40,171 nt of DNA from positions 1 to 40,171 of the forward strand of contig CAMBZZ010000013.1 of NCBI GenBank assembly GCA_945872615.1. The letters run 5' to 3'. This document shows positions 1-7,853 of the stretch, in pieces. The position numbers and the translations under genes were made by a program. Every line of letters starts with the position of its first letter. Within the stretch, counting starts at the first letter, position 1. A model generated the notes under the pieces. That model was not told the origin of the DNA, searched no databases, and was given only the letters and a program-made list of their open reading frames with translations. The DNA is from an uncultured Clostridia bacterium (GTDB lineage Bacteria; Bacillota; Clostridia; Christensenellales; UBA3700).

Positions 1-80
1 AACTCAATCTCAAATAATTTAATGTTTTCTGTCCAAACTTTTGGGTTCACATCAAAACGTGTCGCATTTTTTGTTGCCAT
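1..80 (-). CDS. Possible N-terminal fragment of an unknown protein (cut by window edge)
   Basis: An open frame starts with ATG at 80 and runs off the left edge with 26 codons and no stop. It begins MATKNATRFDVNPKVWTENI, whose composition is plausible for a soluble protein, but no family is recognised. No Shine-Dalgarno precedes the ATG, and no good minus-strand promoter was found because the divergent csoR promoter occupies the space. It could equally be chance; sequence left of the window would decide. Confidence 0.3.
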   Translation of the reverse strand, partial: MATKNATRFDVNPKVWTENIKLFEIE

Positions 81-85
81 ATTAT

Positions 86-115
86 TTGACAAAATACCCC
101 ATAGGGGTATATAAT
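86..115 (+). promoter_or_regulatory. csoR-copA promoter
   Basis: A perfect -35 box TTGACA (86-91) and a perfect -10 box TATAAT (110-115) are separated by 18 bp. This is a housekeeping sigma-A type promoter reading into csoR. The spacer is almost entirely filled by the CsoR-type operator, so repressor binding would block RNA polymerase directly. Confidence 0.85.
94..110. promoter_or_regulatory. CsoR operator palindrome
   Basis: A perfect inverted repeat, ATACCCC-ATA-GGGGTAT, lies between the -35 and -10 boxes. It matches the GC-centred TACCCC/GGGGTA operators known for copper-sensing CsoR repressors. With csoR immediately downstream, this implies autoregulation and copper-induced derepression of csoR-copA. 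Confidence 0.85.
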
Positions 116-152
116 ACGAAAGATGAAATATTTGAAAAAAATTGGAGATAAT

Positions 153-452
153 ATGCAACAAGATATATGTAATTGCAAAAAAGTGAAGAGAACGGCAGAC
201 GAAAAGTCGCAACTTAGCAATCGCTTAGCACGCATCGAAGGACAAATCAAAGGTCTTAGAAAAATGCTGGAAAACGACTGCTATTGCAACGATATTCTCA
301 TACAAAGCAACGCTATATGCAGTGCACTGAGTGCATTCAATCGTCAGTTAATCTCTTCACATATCAAACATTGCGTAAAGACCGAGCTTATGCAAGGCAA
401 CGACGCTATAGTCGAAGAATTGGTCGATACTCTCAAAAAATTGATGAAATAA
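153..452 (+). CDS. csoR: Copper-sensing transcriptional repressor CsoR
   Basis: A 99-residue all-helical DUF156 (CsoR/RcnR/FrmR) repressor. These proteins bind operator DNA as apo-tetramers and let go when Cu(I) binds. The Cu(I) triad of the family, Cys-x24-His-x3-Cys, is present as C45, H70 and C74, which favours copper over nickel or formaldehyde sensing. Extra cysteines occur at C6, C8 and C43. The ATG at 153 is chosen because GGAGAT sits just before it; an in-frame ATG at 123 lies only 8 nt after the -10 box and lacks a ribosome site. The gene is followed after 2 nt by the copper ATPase it should control. Confidence 0.93.
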   Translation: MQQDICNCKKVKRTADEKSQLSNRLARIEGQIKGLRKMLENDCYCNDILIQSNAICSALSAFNRQLISSHIKHCVKTELMQGNDAIVEELVDTLKKLMK

Positions 453-454
453 CT

Positions 455-2983
455 ATGAAAAAATATGATGTAAAAGGTATGACTTGCGCTTCTTGTAGCG
501 CAAGGATAGAAAGTGCGGTAAGTAAACTCGATGGCGTCGAGGCTTGCTCCGTCAACCTATTGACCGCTACCATGACCGTGCAAGGCAACGTGAGTGATGA
601 CGAAGTGATAAAAGTCGTGCAAAAAATCGGCTATGATGCCGCACTACAACGCAACGAGTTAAACCGAAACGAAAAAAGAGACAATACTCAAGAGCGAAAA
701 TCATCTTCAAAATCCTCACTCAAAAGGACTATTGTATCTCTCATACTCTCCGCAGTTTTGATGTACTTTTCTATGGGATATACCATGTGGGGATTTCCGC
801 TTCCCGAGGTTCTTTCTTCTAATCCCGTGGCTATCGGGCTGATACAGCTACTACTTTGCTCAGCCGTGCTCGTAGTCAACCACGCGTTTTTCTCAAGAGG
901 ATTTAAGGGGCTAATTCACCGCGCTCCCAATATGGACACGCTCATATCGCTCGGTTCGCTGGCGGGATATATTTACAGCGTAGTAGTATTATTCTTGATG
1001 ACTAGCAGTCTTGTTGACGGCGACCTTTCCACAGCCAATCATCATCTTCACCAACTGTATTTCGAGTCGTCGGCTATGATACTTGCTTTGATTTCGCTAG
1101 GCAAAACCTTAGAAGCGTATTCCAAAGGCAAAACCGCAGACGCGATTTCGGGATTGATAAAACTCAGACCTACTACCGCCACCGTGATAAGAGAGGGACA
1201 AACTATGGTCGTAGATATTGACCAAGTTGCCGTAGGAGATGTTTTTGCCGTCAAAGCGGGCGAAAGCATGCCCGTGGACGGCGTGATAATCAAAGGTTTC
1301 ACCTCGGTAGACGAATCGGCTCTGACGGGCGAAAGTATGCCCGTGGACAAACAAGTCGGCGACAACGTGTCGAGTGCAACTATCAATCTCAACGGATATA
1401 TCGAATGCAAGGCGACGCGAGTGGGCAAAGATACTACCCTATCATCGATTATCACTATGGTAGAGGACGGCATGGCTACCAAAGCACCTATCGCCAAACT
1501 TGCCGACAAGGTATCCGGCGTCTTTGTGCCAATCGTTATGGCGATAGCCTTGGTCACGACGGTGGCGTGGTTTTTCGTATCACAATCAGTCGGAACTGCG
1601 CTTGCAAGGGGCATTTCGGTTTTAGTTATCAGTTGCCCTTGCGCACTAGGTTTGGCAACGCCCGTCGCTATTATGGTGGGTAGCGGCAGAGGCGCAAAGG
1701 AAGGAATTTTGTTCAAAAATGCGACAGCTCTCGAGACGTGCGGAAAGACGGCTGTCGTTGCGCTCGATAAGACGGGTACTCTCACCTACGGCAAACCTTC
1801 AGTCACCGACGTAATAGGGCTTGCGTGTAACGAAAACGAATTGCTGCAATACGCTTACTCTATCGAACAATATAGCGAACACCCGCTGTCCGGAGCTATC
1901 GTAGCCAAAGCTCGAGAGAACGCCCTTCAAGCATTAGACACACAAGACTTTGCCACAGTTGTAGGCGGAGGCGTACAAGCCACGCACGAAGGCAAAATAC
2001 TGTACGGTGGCAACGCTCGCTTTGTCTCACAATACGCCGATATTCCGCAATCCGTCCGCGATACGCTTGAGATGCTGTCCGCACAAGGCAAAACTCCTCT
2101 TATCTTCGGTAAAGAGACAGTATTACTAGGCATAATCGCCGTCGCCGACACCATAAAAGACAGTAGCGCCGAAGCTATCTCTCAATTACATGCAAGCGGC
2201 ATACAAGTCGTTATGTTGACGGGCGACAATCGAGCCACAGCCGAAACGGTCGCCAAAGAATGCGGAATAGACGAGGTCTTCGCAGACTTGTTGCCAAATG
2301 ACAAACTCAATGCTATCAACCGCCTCAAAGAACACGGAAAGGTAGCAATGGTGGGCGACGGTATCAACGACGCGCCCGCCCTCACTTGTGCTGATATAGG
2401 CATTGCGATAGGCGCGGGAAGCGATATTGCCGTAGACAGCGCCGAAGTCGTGCTGATGAAAGACAATTTACTTGACGTGCCAAAGGCGTTAAATCTATCC
2501 AAAAGCACTCTCAATATCATTCGTCAAAACCTATTTTGGGCTTTCATATACAATCTCGTGGGCATACCGCTTGCCGCAGGGGTTTTGTCTCCTATAGGCG
2601 TTACTCTCAATCCGATGTTCGGTGCCTTTGCGATGAGTTTATCCAGCACTTGCGTGGTGCTCAACGCTTTGAGACTAAACGCAACGTCACTCAAAAACAA
2701 ACCAAAACGCCAAAAGAAAAGTATGAATTATCAAAAATCTAATAAAAACGAGGATATAACGATGAAAAAAATCATAAATATCGAAGGTATGATGTGCACG
2801 CATTGTCAAGCGCACGTAACTGACGCACTCAATGCAATCCAAGGCGTAGAGAACGCGGAGGTCGACTATAAACAAGGCGTCGCTATAGTCACACTCAACG
2901 CTGACGTCGCTGACGAAGTTTTGAAAAACGCAGTAGAAAAAGAAGGATATAAGGTGCTCTCTATCGGTCAACGGCTTGACTAA
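455..2983 (+). CDS. copA: Copper-exporting P1B-type ATPase fused to a C-terminal CopZ-like domain
   Basis: An 842-residue inner-membrane Cu(I) export pump. In order: an N-terminal HMA metal-binding domain with GMTCASC (8-14); transmembrane helices; the actuator TGES (291-294); the membrane CPC metal site (394-396); the phosphorylation motif DKTGT (D438); the P1B SEHP motif (474-477); TGDN and GDGIND hinge motifs; and a final membrane pair. A lysine-rich linker then leads to a second HMA domain beginning at M770 with GMMCTHC (778-784), which resembles a complete CopZ chaperone. The ATG at 455 is taken as start because it begins the HMA domain 2 nt after the csoR stop, implying translational coupling; the open frame extends further upstream inside csoR. 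A C-terminal HMA is unusual, because CopZ is normally a separate gene. Confidence 0.93.
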   Translation: MKKYDVKGMTCASCSARIESAVSKLDGVEACSVNLLTATMTVQGNVSDDEVIKVVQKIGYDAALQRNELNRNEKRDNTQERKSSSKSSLKRTIVSLILSAVLMYFSMGYTMWGFPLPEVLSSNPVAIGLIQLLLCSAVLVVNHAFFSRGFKGLIHRAPNMDTLISLGSLAGYIYSVVVLFLMTSSLVDGDLSTANHHLHQLYFESSAMILALISLGKTLEAYSKGKTADAISGLIKLRPTTATVIREGQTMVVDIDQVAVGDVFAVKAGESMPVDGVIIKGFTSVDESALTGESMPVDKQVGDNVSSATINLNGYIECKATRVGKDTTLSSIITMVEDGMATKAPIAKLADKVSGVFVPIVMAIALVTTVAWFFVSQSVGTALARGISVLVISCPCALGLATPVAIMVGSGRGAKEGILFKNATALETCGKTAVVALDKTGTLTYGKPSVTDVIGLACNENELLQYAYSIEQYSEHPLSGAIVAKARENALQALDTQDFATVVGGGVQATHEGKILYGGNARFVSQYADIPQSVRDTLEMLSAQGKTPLIFGKETVLLGIIAVADTIKDSSAEAISQLHASGIQVVMLTGDNRATAETVAKECGIDEVFADLLPNDKLNAINRLKEHGKVAMVGDGINDAPALTCADIGIAIGAGSDIAVDSAEVVLMKDNLLDVPKALNLSKSTLNIIRQNLFWAFIYNLVGIPLAAGVLSPIGVTLNPMFGAFAMSLSSTCVVLNALRLNATSLKNKPKRQKKSMNYQKSNKNEDITMKKIINIEGMMCTHCQAHVTDALNAIQGVENAEVDYKQGVAIVTLNADVADEVLKNAVEKEGYKVLSIGQRLD
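2750..2983 (+). other. copZ: Internal Shine-Dalgarno and start for a free CopZ-like chaperone inside copA
   Basis: Within the copA frame, GAGGA (2750-2754) lies 7 nt before an in-frame ATG at 2762, which begins a 73-residue HMA protein with the Cu(I) site CTHC. Both spacing and strength are typical of a real start here. Translation from 2762 would give a free copper chaperone of normal CopZ size in addition to, or instead of, the fused domain. In the -1 frame a TAATAA tandem stop lies at 2740-2745, just ahead of the ribosome site, as expected if copA once ended there. Confidence 0.55.
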
Positions 2984-3004
2984 TACGGCGCTTATCAATA
3001 TAAT
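2976..3004 (+). promoter_or_regulatory. Promoter for the CHR transporter pair
   Basis: TTGACT (2976-2981), a 17-bp spacer and a perfect TATAAT (2999-3004) form a strong predicted promoter overlapping the copA stop codon. Transcription would start about 25 nt before the first chr ATG. The CHR pair may therefore be expressed independently of CsoR. Confidence 0.6.
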
Positions 3005-3034
3005 GTATTTGACGACAAATATCGGGAGCAAAAA

Positions 3035-3814
3035 ATGAAAAAGATACTGATATTATTTTTGACTATGCTCAAAATCGGTGCCTTTACGTTCGGTGGCGGC
3101 TACGCCATGATTTCTTTGCTCGAAAACGAATTCGTATCCAAAAAGAAATGGCTAAGCCACGAAGAATTTATGGATTTGCTCGCCATTGCAGAATCTACAC
3201 CCGGTCCTATCGCCATCAATTCCTCTACTTATATTGGCTACAAAGTCGGCGGTTTTTGGGGCTCGTTTTTTGCTACTTTGGGTATGTGCATTCCGTCTTT
3301 TACCATTATCTTCGTCATCTCTCTATTCTTTGACAAGTTTCTCTCTCTTTCGATAGTTGCGGCGGCTTTTAGAGGCATTCAAGCGGGCGTCGTCTTTCTC
3401 ATTTTATCGGCGGGCGTAAAGATGCTCAAAAAGCTACCGAAAACTCCGTTTAATATAGTAATGCTCGTGCTTGTGTTTGGCTGTATGACAACTCTCGGAC
3501 TGCTTGCCGTCAACTTCTCTTCGATATTCTACATTTTGATATGCGCCGTACTGGGGCTGCTTATATATTGTATCGGCTATATCAAAACCAAGCAAAAAGA
3601 CAAAAAAAACGGCTCGAATTGCTTGTGTAAAGAGCAGCCTACGAGTCGAGAACAAGACCTATCGAATGACTGCCAAGACCAAAACACACAGCTAGATTCG
3701 ACTGATAGATTTTTGGAAAAAGAAGCTTCGTCTTGCGACGATGGCACCCAAAATGCAACATTATCCCACACAACGACTGAAGTCCGAAACGACGACAAGG
3801 AGGACAAAGTATGA
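3035..3814 (+). CDS. chrA: Half-size CHR-family (chromate-type) transporter with long hydrophilic tail
   Basis: A 259-residue membrane protein whose first ~180 residues form one CHR domain: the GAFTFGGGYAM motif near the N-terminus, the ESTPGPIAIN loop, then several hydrophobic helices. Short-chain CHR proteins work in pairs, and the partner follows immediately with a 4-nt ATGA overlap. The substrate is inferred from family only; many gut CHR proteins have no proven chromate role. The start is supported by GGGAG upstream. The last ~75 residues are hydrophilic and acidic with scattered cysteines (CLC, then two single Cys), unlike the usual short end of such proteins; they may be a cytoplasmic extension or the product of relaxed selection. 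Confidence 0.85.
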   Translation: MKKILILFLTMLKIGAFTFGGGYAMISLLENEFVSKKKWLSHEEFMDLLAIAESTPGPIAINSSTYIGYKVGGFWGSFFATLGMCIPSFTIIFVISLFFDKFLSLSIVAAAFRGIQAGVVFLILSAGVKMLKKLPKTPFNIVMLVLVFGCMTTLGLLAVNFSSIFYILICAVLGLLIYCIGYIKTKQKDKKNGSNCLCKEQPTSREQDLSNDCQDQNTQLDSTDRFLEKEASSCDDGTQNATLSHTTTEVRNDDKEDKV

Positions 3815-4389
3815 GCATATATTTGCAACTTTTCCTCACTTTCCTCAAAATAGGCGCAGTATCGTTTGGCGGAGGCTACGCGATGATTTCTCTCGTGAGA
3901 GAAACGTGCATTGCCAACGGTTGGTTGACCGAAGAAGAAATACTCAACTTTATTGCTGTATCCGAATCTACCCCGGGTCCTATAGCTATCAATATGGCTA
4001 CCTTCGTAGGCTCGTCTCAAGCGGGATTTTTGGGCTCGTTTTTGGCTACTCTCGGCGTGGTTTTGCCATCGTTTATCATCATATTGTTAGTAGCGGCGGT
4101 GATGCGCAACGTACTCAAATACGCAGGGGTCAATCGCACGATTAAGTCCGTACAACCTGCAATCGTGGCAATGATACTCTCCACCGCTTTGACGATGTTT
4201 CTATCCAACGTATTCAATCTATCCAATATACACTCTACCTTCCAATTCGATTGGAAGTCGCTGATTATATTTGCCGTCGTAGCAATCGTTGCGGTTGTGT
4301 ACAAAAAACTTCGCAAAAAGAATATGTCGGCGATTTTGCTCATCGTCTTGTCGGCGATTTTGGGAATGCTGTTCTTTGGCATACGATAA
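3811..4389 (+). CDS. chrA: Half-size CHR-family (chromate-type) transporter, partner subunit
   Basis: A 192-residue integral membrane protein forming the second CHR domain of the pair. It repeats the family motifs, GAVSFGGGYAM near the N-terminus and ESTPGPIAIN at about residues 50-60, and has roughly five to six hydrophobic segments. A strong AAGGAGG lies just before the ATG, and the ATG overlaps the stop of the upstream half by ATGA, so the two are co-translated and probably form a heterodimer. It is the last gene of the metal block and is followed by a bidirectional terminator. Confidence 0.87.
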   Translation: MSIYLQLFLTFLKIGAVSFGGGYAMISLVRETCIANGWLTEEEILNFIAVSESTPGPIAINMATFVGSSQAGFLGSFLATLGVVLPSFIIILLVAAVMRNVLKYAGVNRTIKSVQPAIVAMILSTALTMFLSNVFNLSNIHSTFQFDWKSLIIFAVVAIVAVVYKKLRKKNMSAILLIVLSAILGMLFFGIR

Positions 4390-4488
4390 CCGCAGGATGC
4401 TAAGTTGTCAAAAACATTAGATTAATAAGCGTATTAAGCAATTTTTTAGCAATAAACTACACTCATAATAATATATTATTTAATTATA

Positions 4489-4525
4489 AAAAAGAGGTTT
4501 GACAGATAGTGTCAAACCTCTTTTT
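4489..4525. terminator. Bidirectional intrinsic terminator
   Basis: A 15-bp perfect stem, AAAAAGAGGTTTGAC (4489-4503) with GTCAAACCTCTTTTT (4511-4525), has A- and T-rich outer flanks on both sides. It lies between the convergent CHR gene and the GH3 gene and can stop transcripts from either direction. The rest of 4390-4586 holds nothing recognisable. Confidence 0.88.
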
Positions 4526-4586
4526 GTACTATTTTGTGACGTTCGTTAACTATGCTCTCGTCAGCAATTTACCCTTGCGGCGTACT

Positions 4587-7004
4587 TTATTGTGACTTGC
4601 GAGCAATGTTCTTGATGATAGTTGCCAGTCCTTTAAAAAAGTGCCCGTTGCACATCATCACCAATCCCTCCGCCATATAAGGGTTAAGCGCGCCTTGGGA
4701 GGTATAAGATACGTTTTTGACCCTAGAATATCTCATCGTCTCCACCATCATAACAAGTCCGGGGTCATCGGCAGGACATCTCATTGCCATTCTCATACTA
4801 AGTTTGGTCATAGATATAAAGAAACCTGCAAATTTACTGGTCTGCTGCATTTCCTCAAAGGTATTGTCGACCGTAAATTGTCCTTTGACGGGCAATACAA
4901 CTCGGTCGTCGATTTTTCTACCCAGTAGCGTCTCAAATTGCTCTTGCGGAATAACGTTGCCGTCAGGGTTGTAATACCAAGAAAGTTCTTGTTTTTGCTC
5001 GGCATATTCTTGATAAGTATCGCCTTCGATAGTGACGGTCTGTTTGAGTTTTTCGTCTACGCTGCTGCTTGCCACGATTATATCGTAATCCGAGCCGACC
5101 ACGTCGAAAGCGTTCTTTGCCGTGATAAAACTGCTAAACGCGTCTTTATCGAGCGACAGCTCTACCCTCACGCTCTTTCCCGCCTTGACGAATACCTTAT
5201 CGAAAGCTTTGAGTTCTTTGTTAGGTGTAAAGATATTGTGGTTGTGTCTATGTACGTAAACCTGCACGATTTCTTTGCCGTCCGTCTTGCCGACGTTGGT
5301 GACGTCAAAGCTTACCAACACCTTGCCGTCCACATCGAACGTATTGTCCACCTTGAGATTGGAATACTCGAATTTTGTATAAGACAAGCCGTATCCGAAC
5401 GGATATGCGACTGCCTTGCCCGCCGTATCAAAGTATCTGTAACCTACGTATATTCCCTCTCTATATTGCGTCTTGACGAAGTCGCCCGTCAAATCGTTGT
5501 AAGACGGAATATCTTGCAACGCGAGAGGATAAGTCTCGGCAAGTTTTCCGCTAGGGCTTTGCTTGCCGTACAGTAGGTCGTAGGTTGCCGTGCCAACGTT
5601 TTGACCGCCAAGGTGCATCATAAGAATGGCTTTGACCTTGTCCTTAAACGGCATTGCTATAGGCGAACCCGTTGCAAGCACGACGATTACTTTTGCCCCG
5701 CTGTTGGCAAGCGCGTCAATTAGTTGGAGATGAGCTATCGGCATGTCGATATTCTTTCTATCAAAGCCCTCAGCCTCGTAACTATCCGTCAAACCTGCAA
5801 ATACGATAACCTTGTCCTTATCCTTAGCCTTTTCTACGGCTTGGTCGATAAGCCCCGGATAAATCTTACCCGACTTGTTGATTTTGTATCCGCGAGCATA
5901 GTCGTACTCTACGCCGTTTTGCTCCAAAACATCGACAAAACTCGTCAACTTAGTGGGATTGATATGAGAACTTCCCGCGCCTTGATAGCGAGGTTTTTTT
6001 GCCATTTCGCCCACTACAAGAATTTTCTCTTTGCCCGACAACGGCAACGCGTCGTTTTTATTTTCGAGCAATACCGCTCCCTCTTTGGCAATCTCTGCAG
6101 ACAAAGCGTTGTGCTCGTCCGCGTCATATGTATAGTCTTGAGTATAGTCAGGTGTAGAAAATACTAGGTCAAGCATTCTGTCAACGGCTCTATCGAGCAC
6201 TTCTTCGCTAAGCGTGCCCTTCTTGACAGCCTCGACGATAAGCGCGTCGTTGTATCCGCCGTTGCCCGGCATCTCGAGTTCCAAACCAGCGTCAACCCCC
6301 TTTGGTCTTTCGTTGGTAGCGCCCCAGTCGGACATTACAATACCGTCGTAACCCCATTCTTCTCTCAAGACGTCGTTGAGGTACTTCTTATTTTCGCAAG
6401 CGTAAACGCCGTTGATTTTGTTGTAAGAACACATAATAGTCTTAGGCTTACCCTCTTTGACGGCATATTCAAACGGTCTAAGATAGATTTCTCTCAACGT
6501 TCTCTCGTCAGCCTCCGCGCTAACCGTCATACGACGTGTCTCTTGGTTGTTGGCAAAGAAGTGCTTGAGTGACGTTCCTACGCCTTGACTTTGTACGCCT
6601 TTGATAAAACTTGCGGCAAGCTTACCCGCCAACAACGGGTCTTCGGAATAATACTCGAAGTTGCGTCCGCAAGTGCTGGTACGCTTGATGTTGACGCCAG
6701 GTCCCAATACTACGCCGACTTTTTCTTTGAGAGCTTCCTCTCCTATCGCTTGACCCATTTTGCCTACGATTTCCCTATTCCAAGTCGAAGCGCAACACGA
6801 AGCCGTAGGAAAACAAGTAGAAGCCGCAGATTTGTGCACCGAGTCTCCGTTGCCTTGCTTACGCAAACCGTGAGGTCCGTCGGTAGTCATAACCGAAGGA
6901 ATGCCCAATCTCTCGACACCCTTGGTGTGCCACATATCGAGACCGCTACACATTCCCGCCTTTTCTTCCAAAGTCATCTTGTCGATTATCTCTTGATATT
7001 TCAT
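4587..7004 (-). CDS. Glycoside hydrolase family 3 (beta-glucosidase-like)
   Basis: An 805-residue GH3 enzyme that removes terminal beta-linked sugars (glucose or xylose; the exact sugar cannot be read from sequence). The N-terminal TIM-barrel domain carries KHF(147-149) and the nucleophile aspartate D226 in GIVMSDWG. The GH3 C-terminal sandwich (about 300-520) and a fibronectin-like domain with the YPFGYGLSYT motif follow. After about residue 680 there is an extra ~120-residue tail with a methionine-rich stretch whose role is unclear. No signal peptide is visible, so it is probably cytoplasmic and acts on imported oligosaccharides. AGGAGA before the ATG fixes the start. No transporter or regulator lies beside it. 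Confidence 0.9.
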   Translation of the reverse strand: MKYQEIIDKMTLEEKAGMCSGLDMWHTKGVERLGIPSVMTTDGPHGLRKQGNGDSVHKSAASTCFPTASCCASTWNREIVGKMGQAIGEEALKEKVGVVLGPGVNIKRTSTCGRNFEYYSEDPLLAGKLAASFIKGVQSQGVGTSLKHFFANNQETRRMTVSAEADERTLREIYLRPFEYAVKEGKPKTIMCSYNKINGVYACENKKYLNDVLREEWGYDGIVMSDWGATNERPKGVDAGLELEMPGNGGYNDALIVEAVKKGTLSEEVLDRAVDRMLDLVFSTPDYTQDYTYDADEHNALSAEIAKEGAVLLENKNDALPLSGKEKILVVGEMAKKPRYQGAGSSHINPTKLTSFVDVLEQNGVEYDYARGYKINKSGKIYPGLIDQAVEKAKDKDKVIVFAGLTDSYEAEGFDRKNIDMPIAHLQLIDALANSGAKVIVVLATGSPIAMPFKDKVKAILMMHLGGQNVGTATYDLLYGKQSPSGKLAETYPLALQDIPSYNDLTGDFVKTQYREGIYVGYRYFDTAGKAVAYPFGYGLSYTKFEYSNLKVDNTFDVDGKVLVSFDVTNVGKTDGKEIVQVYVHRHNHNIFTPNKELKAFDKVFVKAGKSVRVELSLDKDAFSSFITAKNAFDVVGSDYDIIVASSSVDEKLKQTVTIEGDTYQEYAEQKQELSWYYNPDGNVIPQEQFETLLGRKIDDRVVLPVKGQFTVDNTFEEMQQTSKFAGFFISMTKLSMRMAMRCPADDPGLVMMVETMRYSRVKNVSYTSQGALNPYMAEGLVMMCNGHFFKGLATIIKNIARKSQ

Positions 7005-7050
7005 AATTCTCCTAATTCTTATATTTTTATTATTTAATAGGTTATAATTT

Positions 7051-7080
7051 ATTTTATCATATTAGACAAGTTGTTTTCAA
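7051..7080 (-). promoter_or_regulatory. Possible promoter for the GH3 gene
   Basis: On the minus strand TTGAAA (7075-7080), an 18-bp spacer and TAAAAT (7051-7056) lie about 47 bp before the GH3 ATG. The area is very AT-rich and a second reading (TTGTCT-17-TATAAC) is possible. Confidence 0.4.
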
Positions 7081-7130
7081 TACGTTTTTTTATTTAGTAT
7101 TATTTTTTTGATGATCCCTTGCTTTTGATT

Positions 7131-7808
7131 TCAAAGGATAGGCTTGTATGCTTCCAATTTATATATAGGCAAGCCTTGAGCAACAAAATTGGATTCGTAT
7201 TCCGTCATAACGTTGTCCGCTACTTCCGAAGCGTGTAAGTCAAGTGATACGTCTCTTAGGATAAATCCCGCTTCGGACAATGTTTGGATAGAATATTCAA
7301 ACAAGCCCCTATTGTCGGTCTTTTGCACGATTTTGCTGCCGTCTTTCATTAGACCTAAATAAATTTTCAAAAATTTCGGGTTAGTAAGTCTATGATTGGC
7401 GTATGTCTTTTTTGGATAGGGACAAGAAAAATTGAGAAAAATGCCGTCTACTGTGTCATTGTCCAAAAAGTACGTAAGATTTTCGGCGCTACCCAACACG
7501 AATTTCACGTTGTCAAGTCCTTCGCTCTTGGCTCTCTCACAAGCCGAAACGATGACGTTTGGCACCTTTTCGAGAGCGATAAAATTGCTGTTCGGGTACT
7601 TCTTAGCCATTTCGCATACGAAGGCTCCCTTGCCGCAACCGAGCTCCAAATACAATTTTCCCGACTTGGCAAAAGCCTTGTCAAGGTCTATCTTAACCTC
7701 GTTTTTTCTTGCGGGATTATAATAAAAATCGCTCCCTTCTTTGACAATCATATAGTCGTCTACGGCAGTCAATCTTTGTTCTAAATTCTTCTTTTTTCTC
7801 AGTCTCAT
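7131..7808 (-). CDS. trmB: tRNA (guanine-N7-)-methyltransferase with atypical active site
   Basis: A 225-residue SAM-dependent enzyme for m7G46 in the tRNA variable loop. The SAM-binding motif LELGCGKG is near residue 57 and the family block FLNFSCPYPKKTYANHRLT follows at mid-protein. In E. coli and B. subtilis TrmB this block reads DPW...RH..RR; here the Asp is Cys, the Trp is Tyr, and the catalytic-region His and Arg are Tyr and His by eye alignment. The C-terminal TEYE motif, the T and E of the family, is kept. GGAG precedes the ATG, 45 nt downstream of recG. Family membership is firm, but normal activity is less certain. Confidence 0.88.
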   Translation of the reverse strand: MRLRKKKNLEQRLTAVDDYMIVKEGSDFYYNPARKNEVKIDLDKAFAKSGKLYLELGCGKGAFVCEMAKKYPNSNFIALEKVPNVIVSACERAKSEGLDNVKFVLGSAENLTYFLDNDTVDGIFLNFSCPYPKKTYANHRLTNPKFLKIYLGLMKDGSKIVQKTDNRGLFEYSIQTLSEAGFILRDVSLDLHASEVADNVMTEYESNFVAQGLPIYKLEAYKPIL

Positions 7809-7853
7809 CTTTTCTCCAAAAATAATTTTTATTTATTATTCCAAAATATATAG

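Noticed and set aside
123..152. Ten-residue N-terminal extension of CsoR from ATG 123
   Set aside because: ATG 123 is only 8 nt after the -10 box with no ribosome site, while ATG 153 has GGAGAT.
1048..1785. A 245-codon open frame antisense to copA
   Set aside because: Low-complexity Ser/Thr/Ala/Ile composition, no start signals, and fully inside an intact copper ATPase with all motifs on the other strand.
2709..2745. Programmed -1 frameshift at CCAAAAG in copA as in E. coli
   Set aside because: The heptamer only partly fits a slippery site and no stimulating hairpin or pseudoknot was evident downstream; internal initiation at 2762 is simpler.
7105..7140. Terminator at the end of trmB
   Set aside because: An 8-bp stem with a G-U pair can form across the trmB stop, but it is followed by A rather than T in the direction of transcription.
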